Below, piece by piece: positions 26,517-36,958 of a stretch of 36,958 nucleotides of DNA. This DNA comes from Spongospora subterranea (lineage: Eukaryota; Endomyxa; Phytomyxea; Plasmodiophorida; Plasmodiophoridae). Each line of letters begins with the position of its first letter. The first letter of the stretch is position 1. The stretch spans positions 1 through 36,958 of the forward strand of contig OUQQ01000174.1 of assembly GCA_900404475.1 (NCBI GenBank), written 5' to 3'. The position numbers were made by a program, and so were the translations under genes. The notes beneath the pieces were generated by a model. It saw nothing but the letters and a program-made list of their open reading frames with translations, did no database searches and was not told the origin of the DNA.

Positions 26517-27625
26517 ATGGTCCTGCACCTTGAGGATGTGCTGACCTCGGTCAGCTACATCGACGTGTTGGAGTTCATGGGCCCGATTGATGTGCTGGCC
26601 CTATCCACAACATGTCGCTCTATATCTCAATGTAGGTCTCATACCCGTGTTGTGCCCATTGCTGTTCCCACCAACCCTCTCTGACGTGTTCTTCATCAGA
26701 CCTTTCAGACGATCATCTGAAGATTTGGCAGTATTTCCCCGATCGTCTGAAACCAGAACTCCATCCTAAATTGAGGAGTCCAATAACCAGAACCAAGTTC
26801 GCATCGTGCTCGAAATCCCTTGTTGTTCGCCTTTTATCGTGGAACAAGCGCAAAGAGCACGGGGAATGCGTTATTCACCCATTGTCGACCTTGTGGAACA
26901 TGCGAATGTTTCTCTCTGCCCACACACATAGGTCGGGATCAATCACCGTTTGGAGAAGAAGAGGGCCGAATTTTCTGTCAAGTTTCGACAGGTCTGAGTG
27001 TGAGCAGTTGATCGCGTCCGAAACCTTAAAAATTGGAGATATCTTCTGGTTTGGCCATAAATCCTTCCACGTCATTGGATCATTGTGGGCTCATTGGTGC
27101 CCACATTGCTATCCGATCGGACGAATGTTCCCCTATCGGTCGTTACTTCGCCATTCTCCTTGTCATCAGATGCGACCTCAATCGTCTCTGAGCGATCCTC
27201 GCATCATCGACAACCTGTTCCCGAAAGTCATGGAGTCGATTCGCGGCCGGGGATCTCTGTCGGTGTCCAATATGGAATTGGCCATCACATCCCCTCGTTC
27301 TATCGCCAAATTCCTTAATGGACCTGGAAGTTTCTTTGAGGCGTTTCACGAATTAGAAAAGGAACTCGACCCGGCACCGACAACTTCGATTGCCGATTTG
27401 AAATTGTTTCCCCATCTATGGCGTCAATGTGTTCGTATGCCCAGTATCGGATTCATAATTTGGTACGAAGCTGATGTCGGGTACGCGCTGAGCCAGTATT
27501 ATCAATTCGGGCCAGTCCTGTCCCAGTCGGAATATGCCCACAGCAAGGTCTGGTCATCACGGTTCCGAACGGTGCACGATATTTATCTGGATTTGGACGA
27601 GTTTTGGAAAGATCGAGATTTCTAG
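26517..27625 (+). CDS. F-box protein of unknown substrate (two exons)
   Basis: Exon 1 (26517-26631) and exon 2 (26700-27625) flank a 68-nt GTAGGT...CAG intron and join to a 346-residue protein. The N-terminus reads SYIDVLEFMGPIDVLALS, then TTCRSISQ, then LKIWQYF. This is an F-box pattern: a hydrophobic first helix, D-[VL]-L-x-L-S-x-T-C-R, and an aromatic end with the expected spacing. F-box proteins dock substrates to SCF ubiquitin ligases. The remaining 290 residues have a few tryptophan-rich patches (IGDIFWFGHKSFHVIG, SLWAHWCPHC) but no WD40, Kelch or LRR repeats, so the substrate is unknown. The splice restores the frame exactly, and the ATG at 26517 is the nearest start before the F-box. 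No frameshift is needed. Confidence 0.7.
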
Positions 27626-29867
27626 GTCCGCCAAGATTTTGTTATTGCAGATATTATATGTATTCTTCCGGATATGACTCGTTAATGACAATTCATCACC
27701 ATCTTGTTGATTTTGACGCAACACAATCATGTCTGAAGCCATGTTGGAAGCAAATTGATGCGGAACATTGAGGTGCCAATGCCAACTCTTAACGAGCTTG
27801 GAAATCAAAGTAAATGTGCAGAGCAGCAGCATTGAAATCAAACCAACAACCGTCTATTACGCCGATCGCATGCGACCTGACAAAATGAGTTTTGTTCAAT
27901 ATTGCCGGACCATGCACAAAATGTTGTTTAGCAGACTACCTGGCAATCAGATTTGCCAGATGAGCTACCAAACAGGCGACAAACCCACGTCTTGAAATTC
28001 ATAGCCCAAAACAGGAAATGAACACTGAAAATATCAAAGAATCAGAGCAGAGTGCCAATTCTGCCAATTCACAATCATACACCATAGATGAGAATGTCAT
28101 AGCCGGCCCAGACACCTATATTTTTCGCTTTCAAATCACCGATCATTAAGGCCTTTGACCCCAAGGCGGTCGCTGTATTTCGCCGAGAACGCGAATCGTA
28201 TCTGGCGTTCATCACAGAACGGATGGAATAGGCTGTTTAAATTCAACACCAATCCCTCTAATAGATGCAATTTCTGGATTCCCATATCTGAAAGGCAAAA
28301 TCATCACAGGAACAATGACAGTGGGCCAACGGTACATCATTGGGCAGACAATACACAGACTGTAATGGCGATGGATAAAACTCTGATGAGAGAGAGAGAG
28401 TGCCCGAAGGATACGACAACATTCATACCAGAACATCAATATCGCCCCGACCTCCTTAAGGGGATACATAATGTTAGGTTCCACACATCAAATAGGAAAA
28501 AGACAATCAGAAAACATTAAACGGAAAGCTATTACCAAAGAACCCACATTAGGAGGTTTACGGTCAGAACCAAGACATCCTCCTATGGACAGATGGAGGT
28601 TTCAAACCAGACATCAAGTACTTCACTGCACATCCTGTTATGATGGGGACGAAGGATGTCTACAGTTATGGCTGAGGACGAAGGAATTCTAAGAGGACGA
28701 AAAAGATAAGCGAGGATGGGTTTATAAAGGTTGATCATTCGATCTGAGCTTTATCTCAGATCGGATTGGCATTTGGGTGTCGACGATTTGTGAGACAGTG
28801 AAAAATAGATTACTAAAAAAGGTATTACATCGGTGTCATCCTGCATCCGCTTCATAGAGGGAATCTCTGTTATTATAGTGTGTTTGTGTATATCTACACT
28901 GCTGTAAAACATCTCTGTCTATATCGTGGTTCGTGCCTCCGATGGGCAAGTTTCGTCGTTTGGTCAGGTTTCTATTATGGTTTCTATCTCTAATCAATAC
29001 ATGCATATTATTCGCTACTCCTTAATTGTATTCTCTATAGTTTGCTCACTTCGTTTGTATTGCCTATTCAATGTTGTTGTTTCTGTTCCTGTTGAAATCA
29101 GTCAAAGTTCAATCCAGACTTCTTATCTCAGGCGCAATCACCGGAATAAAAACAGGTGATCTGCCCACTGGAGCTTTAAAGTTTGATGGCGCGCTGGCTC
29201 ATCATTGGCCTCGGAATTAGCGGCTTCGTGGCCTGCAAGAATATCCGTTCGAGCCGTCATTTTGAAAGAACGAGGATCGAAGTTGAAAGAAGAGAAGAAG
29301 ATAAAAGAAGTCGCAGGTGGAATGACGTGGCGAGAAGAAAAGACGCACGTGAAAGTGACGGTCAAGCGCTTGCCAAGCAAAACGTTGTATAATGGTGCAA
29401 GGGGTCCTGATAAACGAATCAAACCTCTAAAATAAGAAGTGGTTTATTACAGTAATCAATTACTATAATTTAACACTGCGGGAAGGATGCAGACCAGCTA
29501 TTTTTGAATTCAACTTGATCCTATGAGCGATCACGTGAAGGACACGTCGCGATGATGCTCCAGAAATCACTTTCCCTCATCCCCGACCAGGCTGATTGCT
29601 CACAGGCTCGCCAATTTATCACACGCTGTTATCCTTTTACCAGCTTGCTCATGAATTCTCTTATCATCAGGCGAAGGATGGTTTTGCCCAACTTACACCA
29701 ATAGAACGTTTAAAGCCGATTGAACCTGAGATTCCACAGACGTCACAACTGGTGGCTAAGACGGAGCATATCAATCGTTATTGAAGAAGACAACCAGCAG
29801 GCCAACCTACTCACAACGTGTCAAACATCGGCAACAACGGGGAGGCCGATCAAGTTATAGAAAGACT
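27626..29867. other. No intact gene; possible gag-like scrap
   Basis: At 28018-28154 an ATG frame of 44 codons ends in a stop. Overlapping it in another frame (about 28134-28230) is KSPIIKAFDPKAVAVF followed by RRERESYLAF and a stop. This reads like a gag or ORF1 fragment split by a frameshift. It may belong to the DIRS-like element that starts near 29868. Elsewhere there are only short frames without motifs, and a short GA run near 28390. Confidence 0.35.
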
Positions 29868-31396
29868 GAAAATTTTACTCCAACTACGGTCTCAAAGAAC
29901 TAATTTCTGCTCAGCTTCGTCCTAGTTTTGACTCTAAACTAACTCAGCGCACTACCATATCACCAACTTCTTCATTACCTAAGTCTATTAAGCCCACGAC
30001 TCCTCTTCCTCGATCATTTTCTCACCATGATCTTTTTTCAGGAATTGAGTTAGACGTACAACCACATCCAGTTCGTCACGAGTCTTATTCCCGGGAATTC
30101 CCCGATTATATTCGTACAGAAGTCCAATCTTCATTACGCGATGGACGGATTCGAGCTATTTCATCTCAGGAGGCTCTACAACGCGATTTCACTTATTTAT
30201 TTACGGTCGCAAAGCATGGCACCACAAAACCACGTTTGGTACATAATTTTCAATACGTTAACTTGTTTATGTCCCCTCGCCCTGTTTATTTCCCTAAAGT
30301 TAAACAGATTTCATCTACAACAACGCGGGGGGAAGTTGGCACAAAACTCGATCTACGCAATTGCTATTGGAACGTCAAAATACACGACAAGTCACGACGT
30401 TTCTGCTCTTTCGAATTCGAGAGCCACTACGACGAATATATGGTATTACCAATCGGATTGTCCACCGCACCTTCATTGTTTCAGGAGATTACTTCGGCAT
30501 TATGCAAAGAGATTAATAAGCGATGGCCAGTTAAAGCCATTGCCTACTTAGAGGATTTCCTGTTTCGCCATCCTGACCCTATTTACCTCGAGAAGGCTAC
30601 GACGGCTATCATGCCGTTCATGGAGGACGCTGGCTGTATCATCAATATCGGCAACAGTTTTTGACCCCATCTACTTCGGTTCATTTTTTGGGGTTATTAT
30701 TGAATACCCTGACCTTGCAAGTTGAGGTCCCAGGCGATAGACGAACCGATTATACACCCTGGATCCGATCACTACTCGCTCAGAAGCATCCTTCTGTTCG
30801 TCAACTTGCTCGTCTACGCGGCCAACTCAATTTTGTGAATATCTCATCAACATTTGGCGAGGCTTCCTTATCCGCTCTGCATTCTTTGATAGGGAGACAC
30901 CTAACTGGAGCTGCCGCGATTTTAGACGATGGACTTCCGATGCTCGCCTTTGTCTTCACCATTGGCTTCATATTCATTTGCATCAGTCCCTCTCACTGTC
31001 ATCTCCTTCGACTCCCCCATCCAATCATTTATCGGCGCATCAGATGCATCTGATTCAGGATTAGGTTTCATTTGTCAATTGTCATAATGATGCTAATCGT
31101 TCTATCACAGTGAGGCTACAAAGGATCCCCATATCGTTGTCGGCGAACTTCGTGCAGCTCAGACGGCAATCTACGCCCTCCCTGTGCATATTTCAACAAT
31201 TTCTTTGGTAGATAATATGGAAGTTCTCGGCATGCTAAATTCAGGACATTCGTCATCATCAGCCTGTGCATCCATTCTACCAGCCATCCACCGGCGTATT
31301 CATCATCATCATTTATCAATCACATTCCGGTATATTTTCGCGACTGAGAATATTGTTGCTGATTTTCTTTCACGCTGTCAGTCTTTCTGCCTGTAG
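29868..31396 (+). mobile_element. DIRS/Ngaro-like retroelement: RT and RNase H, decayed
   Basis: Frame A (about 29868-30664) carries reverse transcriptase blocks: TKPRLVHNFQYVN, then TKLDLRNCYWNVKIHD, then YMVLPIGLSTAPSLFQEI, then AIAYLEDFLF. The family's catalytic YxDD box reads YLED here. A frameshift at about 30661 leads to VHFLGLLLNT and the thumb-like SVRQLARLRGQL. Another frame change leads to the RNase H start GASDASDSGLGFICQLS and a stop near 31087. The rest of RNase H (GELRAAQTAIYA, SLVDNMEVL, ATENIVADFLSRC) runs to a stop at about 31396. This RT-RNase H layout, with N..AD.LSR at the end, is typical of DIRS and Ngaro elements. No tyrosine recombinase or methyltransferase is visible. 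At least three frame breaks show it is inactive. Confidence 0.75.
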
Positions 31397-31471
31397 CCAC
31401 GATGTTTCTTCGAAAAAACCGATCAAGTTAAGCACTGTTCATATAATCGATCACGCTTTTTTCAAACCTCG

Positions 31472-31896
31472 ACATATGACGAGATCGTTGCTTGCTTGGC
31501 GGATTGTGTGTTTCCGGTCCCAGTATTGGAAGAGGGTGTTGAACATGATCTAGCCACCTATGACGGCGCTATAATCAAGCCCAATACCGATTTTGAAGAC
31601 TTCCGGTCAATCTGTCCAAAGGTGGAAAAAAGGTTTACTCTTAATCCGTAAGGAACACGAGAACGTTGCGATCGACGATTGGGACTCTTTCAACAACGTA
31701 GTCAACGATGATGTACTGACGATAAGCACCTCCCTCGCGCTTGAACACAGCCATAACTCTGCAAAGTCGAAGCGGACCGTCAACGCGAGGACATGTGCGT
31801 TCGGAGACGTGGTGGCTACATCATATTCAGCACCCTCTTTCCATACTGGGAACGAAAACACACAATCCGCCAAGCAATTAACGATCTCGTCATATG
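31472..31896. repeat. Imperfect inverted duplication, 86-87 nt arms
   Basis: The arm 31472-31558 matches the reverse complement of 31811-31896 at roughly four bases in five. The two arms encode nearly the same peptide: YDEIVACLADCVFPVPV on the plus strand and YDEIVNCLADCVFSFPV on the minus strand. The spacer is about 250 nt. The conserved peptide in opposite orientations points to two copies of a formerly coding element rather than a chance hairpin. It lies just after the DIRS-like RNase H, where such elements often carry inverted or split repeats. Confidence 0.65.
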
Positions 31897-32033
31897 ACGC
31901 GGTTTAAGAAAACGTGATTGATTAGATGAACAGTAATCAAAGGACTACCAAGCCACTGATTTACAGTAGTTCTGTTTGCTATTGCCAACCTAATAGTCAA
32001 CAGGAACTTGCACAAACCGTTCTATAGCAGACG

Positions 32034-32516
32034 AACCCCGCTTCTCAACAGAGCAAGAACTGGGCACTCTTGTGCAAGAAATCACCTGAAGAACCTGAAT
32101 ATGGATGACAGTAACATATGCAGATGGTGTAATACGGAAATAGAGACGATTGAACATCAGGTGTTACACTGCAAGGCGTTACAAGGAAAGTTGAGTAAAG
32201 TCAGGAAAGAGTACAAAGGTTTGAACACCTCATCATTTGAAAATGCACTGTGGGAATACCCGCAAGAAATGAACAGGATCCTAAGAAGGGCAGTGAAAAA
32301 GAGGTGCTACATCTAGAACCACAGGAACCCGAATCCGAATACACGAGCAGAAAATGCACTGTGGGAATACCCGCAAGAAATGAACAGGATCCTAAGAAGG
32401 GCAGTGAAAAAGAGGTGCTACATCTAGAACCACAGGAACCCGAATCCGAATACACGAGCAGAAAATGCACTGTGGGAATACCCGCAAGAAATGAACAGGA
32501 TCCTAAGAAGGGCAGT
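32034..32516 (+). mobile_element. LINE 3' end, copy 1 (5'-truncated)
   Basis: This segment repeats 32965-33335 almost base for base, starting at the shared AACCCCG. It encodes the LINE ORF2 C-terminus, including the zinc-knuckle block CRWCNTEIETIEHQVLHC and the end ALWEYPQEMNRILRRA, with a stop at about 32314. It begins abruptly at 32034, with no RNase H or RT before it. It runs into 111-nt tandem repeats and then a single N. It is either a 5'-truncated insertion, as LINE integration often produces, or one side of a scaffold join. Confidence 0.75.
32239..32516 (+). repeat. 111-nt tandem repeat spanning the LINE ORF end and 3' UTR
   Basis: Units start at 32239, 32350 and 32461, the last cut by the N at 32517. 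Each unit begins GAAAATGCACTGTGGGAATA and ends in CGAATACACGAGCA. The same repeat appears in copy 2 at 33170 and 33281 (partial, to 33335), so it is part of the LINE and not local flanking DNA. Copies in the window are nearly identical, so the array expanded recently or is homogenised. Confidence 0.85.
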
Positions 32517-32517
32517 N
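32517..32517. other. Ambiguous base (N): likely assembly join
   Basis: A single N interrupts the third 111-nt unit, and the sequence then resumes inside the LINE RNase H domain. A tandem repeat is where assemblers commonly fail, so unit number and the order of the two LINE copies around this point are uncertain. Confidence 0.9.
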
Positions 32518-33813
32518 CTATGAGGGAAGACATATCCACATAATGACAGATTCCTTATCATGGATGAGTCAACTACAATCCTTACCGATAAAACCAAGGA
32601 GAGTGAACGCTATCGTTGCGGAATGTGCAGATAAATTAGCGAAATTAACAAAAGAAAACATGGTGGATATACACTTTATACCAAGTCACGTGGAAAACGA
32701 CAACAATAATGAAGACGAGATGAAAGTCCCCATAGGACACAGCGATGACATTGATCAACTAGCAAAGCAAGCATCGATGGACGGCGATGAAATTCAACAT
32801 GACCCATTTATATCATCGTTCAAACTGCATCTTAAGAAAAGAGAGAGAGAAAACCTTAAAGATTACATCAAAGAACGAGTTCAAGCTAGCAGATTCAAAG
32901 GATACCCAGAAAGGGATAAATTTAAGATATTAATGACGCTAAACGAAAGGAAGATTGAACCTACAACCCCGCTTCTCAACAGAGCAAGAACTGGGCACTC
33001 TTGTGCAAGAAATCACCTGAAGAACCTGAATATGGATGACAGTAACATATGCAGATGGTGTAATACGGAAATAGAGACGATTGAACATCAGGTGTTACAC
33101 TGCAAGGCGTTACAAGGAAAGTTGAGTAAAGTCAGGAAAGAGTACAAAGGTTTGAACACCTCATCATTTAAAAATGCACTGTGGGAATACCCGCAAGAAA
33201 TGAACAGGATCCTAAGAAGGGCAGTGAAAAAGAGGTGCTACATCTAGAACCACAGGAACCCGAATCCGAATACACGAGCAGAAAATGCACTGTGGGAATA
33301 CCCGCAAGAAATGAACAGGATCCTAAGAAGGGCAGACGGCGATCGAGACAGTGAGAGAGAGGAGGCAGCCTAGATAAATATTTTCCGAAGAGGAGTAAAA
33401 CCTCGATAAAAAATCAGCTACCTAACCGTAGCGAAGAGGTGCTACCTCTCTAAATACAGGCCGAAGAGGAGGACAACCTCTATGCAAAAACCGAGCTGTC
33501 TAGTAAGGATGCGACCTGGTTAGGCCAAAGGGTGTTCCTTAGGGAATTTTTAGTGTCCCGGATACAGAGTTTTCCGGGTACGTTTTTTAGTTGGGACGGA
33601 ATATGTAGGACTATTCTAACCCCACACTACCCTTTGCGTCGACCAAAATGCTGAACTACCGGCGAAGGTCTATATTTCGGGTGCGAGCCTGATACTGGGA
33701 GGAGCTTCTGAGACGCGAGTCGAAGAAACGAATCTTGGCCCAATAGCCGTGGGACCGGCCGACCTGCATGAAAAGTGCAAACTCAATCACAAAAAAAAAA
33801 AAAAAAAAAAAAA
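32518..33813 (+). mobile_element. LINE copy 2: RNase H, ORF2 C-terminus, 3' UTR and poly(A)
   Basis: The ORF to 33247 begins in an RNase H domain (HIMTDSLSWMSQL, DIHFIPSHVEN, HSDDIDQLAKQAS). It has the TDS and SH...D spacing seen in LINE RNase H, with an acidic insertion before HSDDID. It continues through a basic helical segment to the CRWCNTEIETIEHQVLHC knuckle and ends ILRRAVKKRCYI. The 3' UTR (33248-33790) carries a partial 111-nt repeat and GAAGAGG-type short repeats. It ends in 23 A residues at 33791-33813, the expected end of a target-primed insertion. The reverse transcriptase is not in the window. This clade of LINEs (RNase H after RT) includes the I, R1 and Tad-like groups. The exact group is undetermined. 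Confidence 0.85.
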
Positions 33814-34759
33814 TTACAACTGTACTGTATTCAATTTCCTCTTCGCATTTTTTAGGTTTACTTTCGTAAGTTGCGACGTACGCAGTTATATGATGCGTAA
33901 CCCACGCAGTTATAAAGATGCTTACGCACCTTTGTACGCATATATTTTCTCCGCTTCAAAAAGGTGAATTTTCAAAGGTGAACTCCGCACTGAGTTTTTG
34001 TCTTATGACAAAATTTGAATCGTCAAATTGTTTGTCTCGGTGATATCTATGTGATAACGATGTTCAATACCCGGCGGCCGTTGACAATTCCGTGCCAGCT
34101 GCCATACAAAAAAGTCCATGGAAATTTGTCGAGACTAGATGTCCCGCACTGTACTGTTTTTCAAAAGCCTCTCCTTGTCTACACAATGATCTCTACCGGT
34201 TTGATTGCCGGCAGCCCGCAATTGGAGCAAGATAGTCTTGCCTCGATTCACGTAAGAGAGAAGATAAGCTTTGAGAGCGAATATTCTGAAAAAACGAAAT
34301 TTTCGAGCAAATGAACGACAACTCTGATGACAAACACGAAAACGCAGAGCACGAGGAAGACAATGAAAAATGGCCCGGTGAATGAGAAACCATTTTTTTA
34401 GATGGGATTATCAATAAACAAGAATGAAAATCAAAAAGTGCAAAGGGATCAATAGTCGAAGCATCTAAGTCTGATCCAAATTGTGCAAAGGCAGCAACGG
34501 CACGGCGTTACAAGGTCATCTTGAACTACCACCGCGACATTCTTCATGAGAGCCGGAATGTTTTTTGAAACCGATCAGACCATGCAGCTGTGACAGACGC
34601 ATCATTGATTGACAGCCCTGCTTCAATCTTGTTCTGGACTGCCCTCAGAGAATGTGCTGATGGTGCCCTTTACCGGTCAAATACCAGAGAGGCAGGCACA
34701 GGTGACGATTTGTTTTCTTTGAATAAAGTTCGGGAACACTGATAATGTATTCATATTGT
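33814..34759. other. No recognisable gene
   Basis: This stretch begins immediately after the LINE poly(A) and so is the 3' target flank. It contains a repeated ACGCAGTTATA (near 33878 and 33904) and short frames of at most 99 codons without motifs. I searched by eye for a target-site duplication between this flank and the region before 32034 and found none convincing. Confidence 0.4.
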
Positions 34760-36316
34760 TCAAGGATTTCTTGTGATGCTCGAAAGATATTTGTCTCTTC
34801 GTGCTTTGATCAAGTTTTTTCGACCTTGATTAAAAACGAACGTGCTGACTCTCTTTCTTTTGATCTCATTGCCACAATTGGCCTCACTCGTATCGGCAAT
34901 GAGACTCAGAACCACAGACAGGTATTCGTGCAGACAATTTGAAATATGTTCATTTCTGTCCCAGATAAGCTTTGATTTGTTTTTGCTGTGGCAGTTGCTC
35001 ATTTTGACCATAATATGAGTCTGCAAGCACTCCATATAGTCCATATGATTGACCCCATGCATTGCTAGCAGTTCCACAGATGCATTCCAGAACAGCGCCA
35101 GAACAGGATGATGATAACCAAAACAATAAACGGAACGAAATACAGTCGACATCATCGACAATTTGTCGGCTACCCAGTCCGAGAACGCATTTCCGAAATT
35201 TGAGCTGAACGCATTTTTGAGATTTTTTCTTCTTTGTTGAACAGCATCACTCTGGGATTTTTGAGTCAAACGACAGAATTGGAAACATATCTTCAAATTA
35301 TTCTCAAATTCGTTCATATCAACCTTGCCCAGTATACTTTTCGCCTTCAGCTCTGTTTCTGGATGCAGTATAATTTGGTTGACTGGAAGGTCGAGCTTTC
35401 CCAGGCAATTCCCAATTGCGATCACGACGGCAGTTTCGACGGCGACGTCCCTGGTTGGTGTCGGATAATTCCTTACACTGTTTACATGACTTTCAAGGAC
35501 AATGAGTGCGTCTTTCGACACCAACTTGCAATTGAATGAACGTGGAAAGGTGTGTCGTCGCCAATTAGAAAAAAAATTCAAGGGCTGAACGCCTTTGCGC
35601 TTTTTGGTGTCAGGTGGATTATGGTCAAAACCGGAGTCGTTGTTTGGAAACTCTTGAACGACCTCGCGTTCTTTGGAGTCCTGCAGATCATTATTGAAAC
35701 CAGTGTTGTTGTCCAGTAAGTTTTCCACGTTGGGATTATATTTATCGCTGTTTCTAGTTGAACAAGCGCCAGGTTGCGACCGTGAACTACACGTGAATTG
35801 GCTATCAGGTTGACTAATTGAGACCATTGGGCCTGTCGCCAATGGATATGAAACAGAATTAGGTTCTGTTCTATGGGGAAACGACGTTTGAATTACACAG
35901 TCTTCAATAAAGTTAGGCCAGACGGTATCACATTCTATGGAGTAGGGATAATTCAGATCGAAAAACGGAGCACTTCTCGAAGTTTGGCCGCTGCTTCCAG
36001 TCGAACAGCCAACAGTTTGTGAAGAAAGGCTCACCGTTGATTGACAATCTGTCCACAAAGTTCAACTTTCTGAAGCGAAAGGAAATGAACCAGTACCATT
36101 TGCTGAACCTTCGTCATATTGAGCTTGATCGATGTGGTTCAAAATGTAGTCTGGCAGATTGACTTTGCTACACGATTCTCGGTTGTCAGGGGGTAAGCCC
36201 TGGAAAGGAGTTCCCCTATCGGTTTCATCGTTGGCTTTGGTCGACTGGACGTGAAATAGCAATAACAGATACCAGATCATGTTGGAATGGAAAAATGGCC
36301 ACCTGACCGTGTACAA
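34760..36316 (-). pseudogene. Predicted secreted protein with one in-frame TGA
   Basis: Two long minus frames, 36316-36062 and 36061-34760, are in the same reading phase and separated only by a TGA at 36062-36064. Together they would encode about 505 residues from the ATG at 36280. The start MIWYLLLLFHVQSTKA is a typical signal peptide. The first 200 residues are Ser, Asn and Asp rich (two near-repeats: NNDLQDSKEREVVQEF and DHNPPDTKKRKGVQPL). The second half is more globular and helical (VAVETAVVIAIGNCLG, VYCFGYHHPVLALFWN, HISNCLHEYLSVVLSL). No domain is recognised. Either the TGA is a nonsense mutation or sequencing error, or it is read through, or a small unrecognised intron removes it. The long clean frame downstream favours a recent lesion. 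A secreted host-directed role is possible but not shown. Confidence 0.55.
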
Positions 36317-36958
36317 GTGGACTGCGGGCTGATTCTCGGACTCTCACGGCACTGCAGGTCATTGCCGCAGTTGCCGCGGTCGTGTCCACGGCTACGGCAA
36401 TTTTCACAGACTTGCGTTTTACCGTGCGGCCTTGAGTTCGGATTACCACTGCAATGTACATTGTGCAGTGTTGCCGTCGCTTAGACGCTTTCGCGTCAGT
36501 AGAGTCGTTGCTGTACTACCACCGTATCGACTTTAACGTCAAAATGGATATCTGGAGCAAACTTTTTGCCAACGCCATGCGGTTACTTGAAATGCACTAA
36601 TTGTCCTGATTTCAGAGAAAAAAACTGTTGAAGATCAGGCGCTGTATTTGAAGAATGTTCGGAAGATTTTAAACCCCTTCTGCTGTACAATCATGTCCAT
36701 ACGTGGTAGCGAGGGATGAGGTTGGAACAGATTTTTGTCAGATAACTTCAAGGTCATATTGATGGTATGGTATGGTATTGTATACAATGGTACGCGGGTT
36801 CTTATGGGTCGGGGTTAGCTTGGTTCCTGCCTGTCCGTGTTGGTGGCAGGCATGTCCGGGTGAGTGTTGGACATGAGTTCGAAACCCCGTGAGTAATGGA
36901 ATTTTGGGAGACCCCCCAAGGTTGCATCCAATACGGAAAAGTAGAGTGAATGTTGAGC
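36317..36958. other. No clear gene; Pol III B-box-like motif
   Basis: No frame above 80 codons has a motif. A short ATGGT triplet repeat lies at 36762-36776. Around 36812-36880, GGTTAGCTTGGTTC is followed about 50 nt later by GAGTTCGAAACCCC, roughly the spacing of Pol III A and B boxes. No cloverleaf could be drawn, so this may be a tRNA-derived SINE scrap or chance. Confidence 0.25.

Noticed and set aside
28155..28520. 121-codon plus-strand ORF
   Set aside because: Its composition is atypical and it overlaps a gag-like peptide in another frame; there is no motif to support it.
29138..29435. Overlapping plus and minus ORFs of 69-94 codons
   Set aside because: They are highly charged or serine-rich shadows of each other, with no recognisable domain on either strand.

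Overview
The window is eukaryotic nuclear DNA. Its main gene is broken into many short exons separated by GT...AG introns, several of them about 50 nt long. It carries decayed retroelements of three types (a Ty1/copia-like remnant, a DIRS/Ngaro-like reverse transcriptase-RNase H element, and a LINE with RNase H and a poly(A) tail), and there is no bacterial-style operon structure. Compact introns, a divergent unconventional myosin and many retroelement scraps suggest a unicellular eukaryote or a fungus-like or parasitic protist. I cannot place the lineage from sequence alone.

Layout. 1-255 is a degenerate minisatellite. 514-720 (-) is a short helicase motif-I fragment. 2040-3743 (-) is the C-terminal part of a DHX57-type DEAH helicase, cut off inside motif VI and carrying frame breaks. 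3784-4224 (+) is an isolated ORF. 4225-7100 has no recognisable gene. 7101-22122 (-) is, by my splice reconstruction, one giant gene. 22740-23165 (-) is a copia remnant. 26517-27625 (+) is a two-exon F-box protein. 29868-31396 (+) is the DIRS-like element, followed by an inverted duplication (31472-31896). 32034-33813 (+) holds two LINE 3' ends separated by a single N, with a 111-nt tandem repeat and a 23-nt poly(A). 34760-36316 (-) is a predicted secreted protein interrupted by one in-frame TGA.

The central observation is the 15-kb minus-strand gene. Hand-splicing with GT-AG introns gives a nearly continuous frame in this order: N-terminal SH3-like segment, complete myosin motor, IQ-like neck, calponin-homology (CH) domain, Ser/Pro-rich linker, three-repeat MABP beta-prism, DCB-HUS, Sec7, HDS1, PH, and a FYVE-like zinc finger. 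That is an actin motor fused to a complete BIG/GBF1-type ARF guanine-nucleotide exchange factor, with three potential lipid-binding modules. If it is one polypeptide, it would couple cargo movement on actin directly to ARF activation at a membrane. I know of no described myosin carrying a Sec7 domain. One segment after Sec7 (about 10030-10320) is not resolved in my splice chain and is the main place where the single-gene model could fail.
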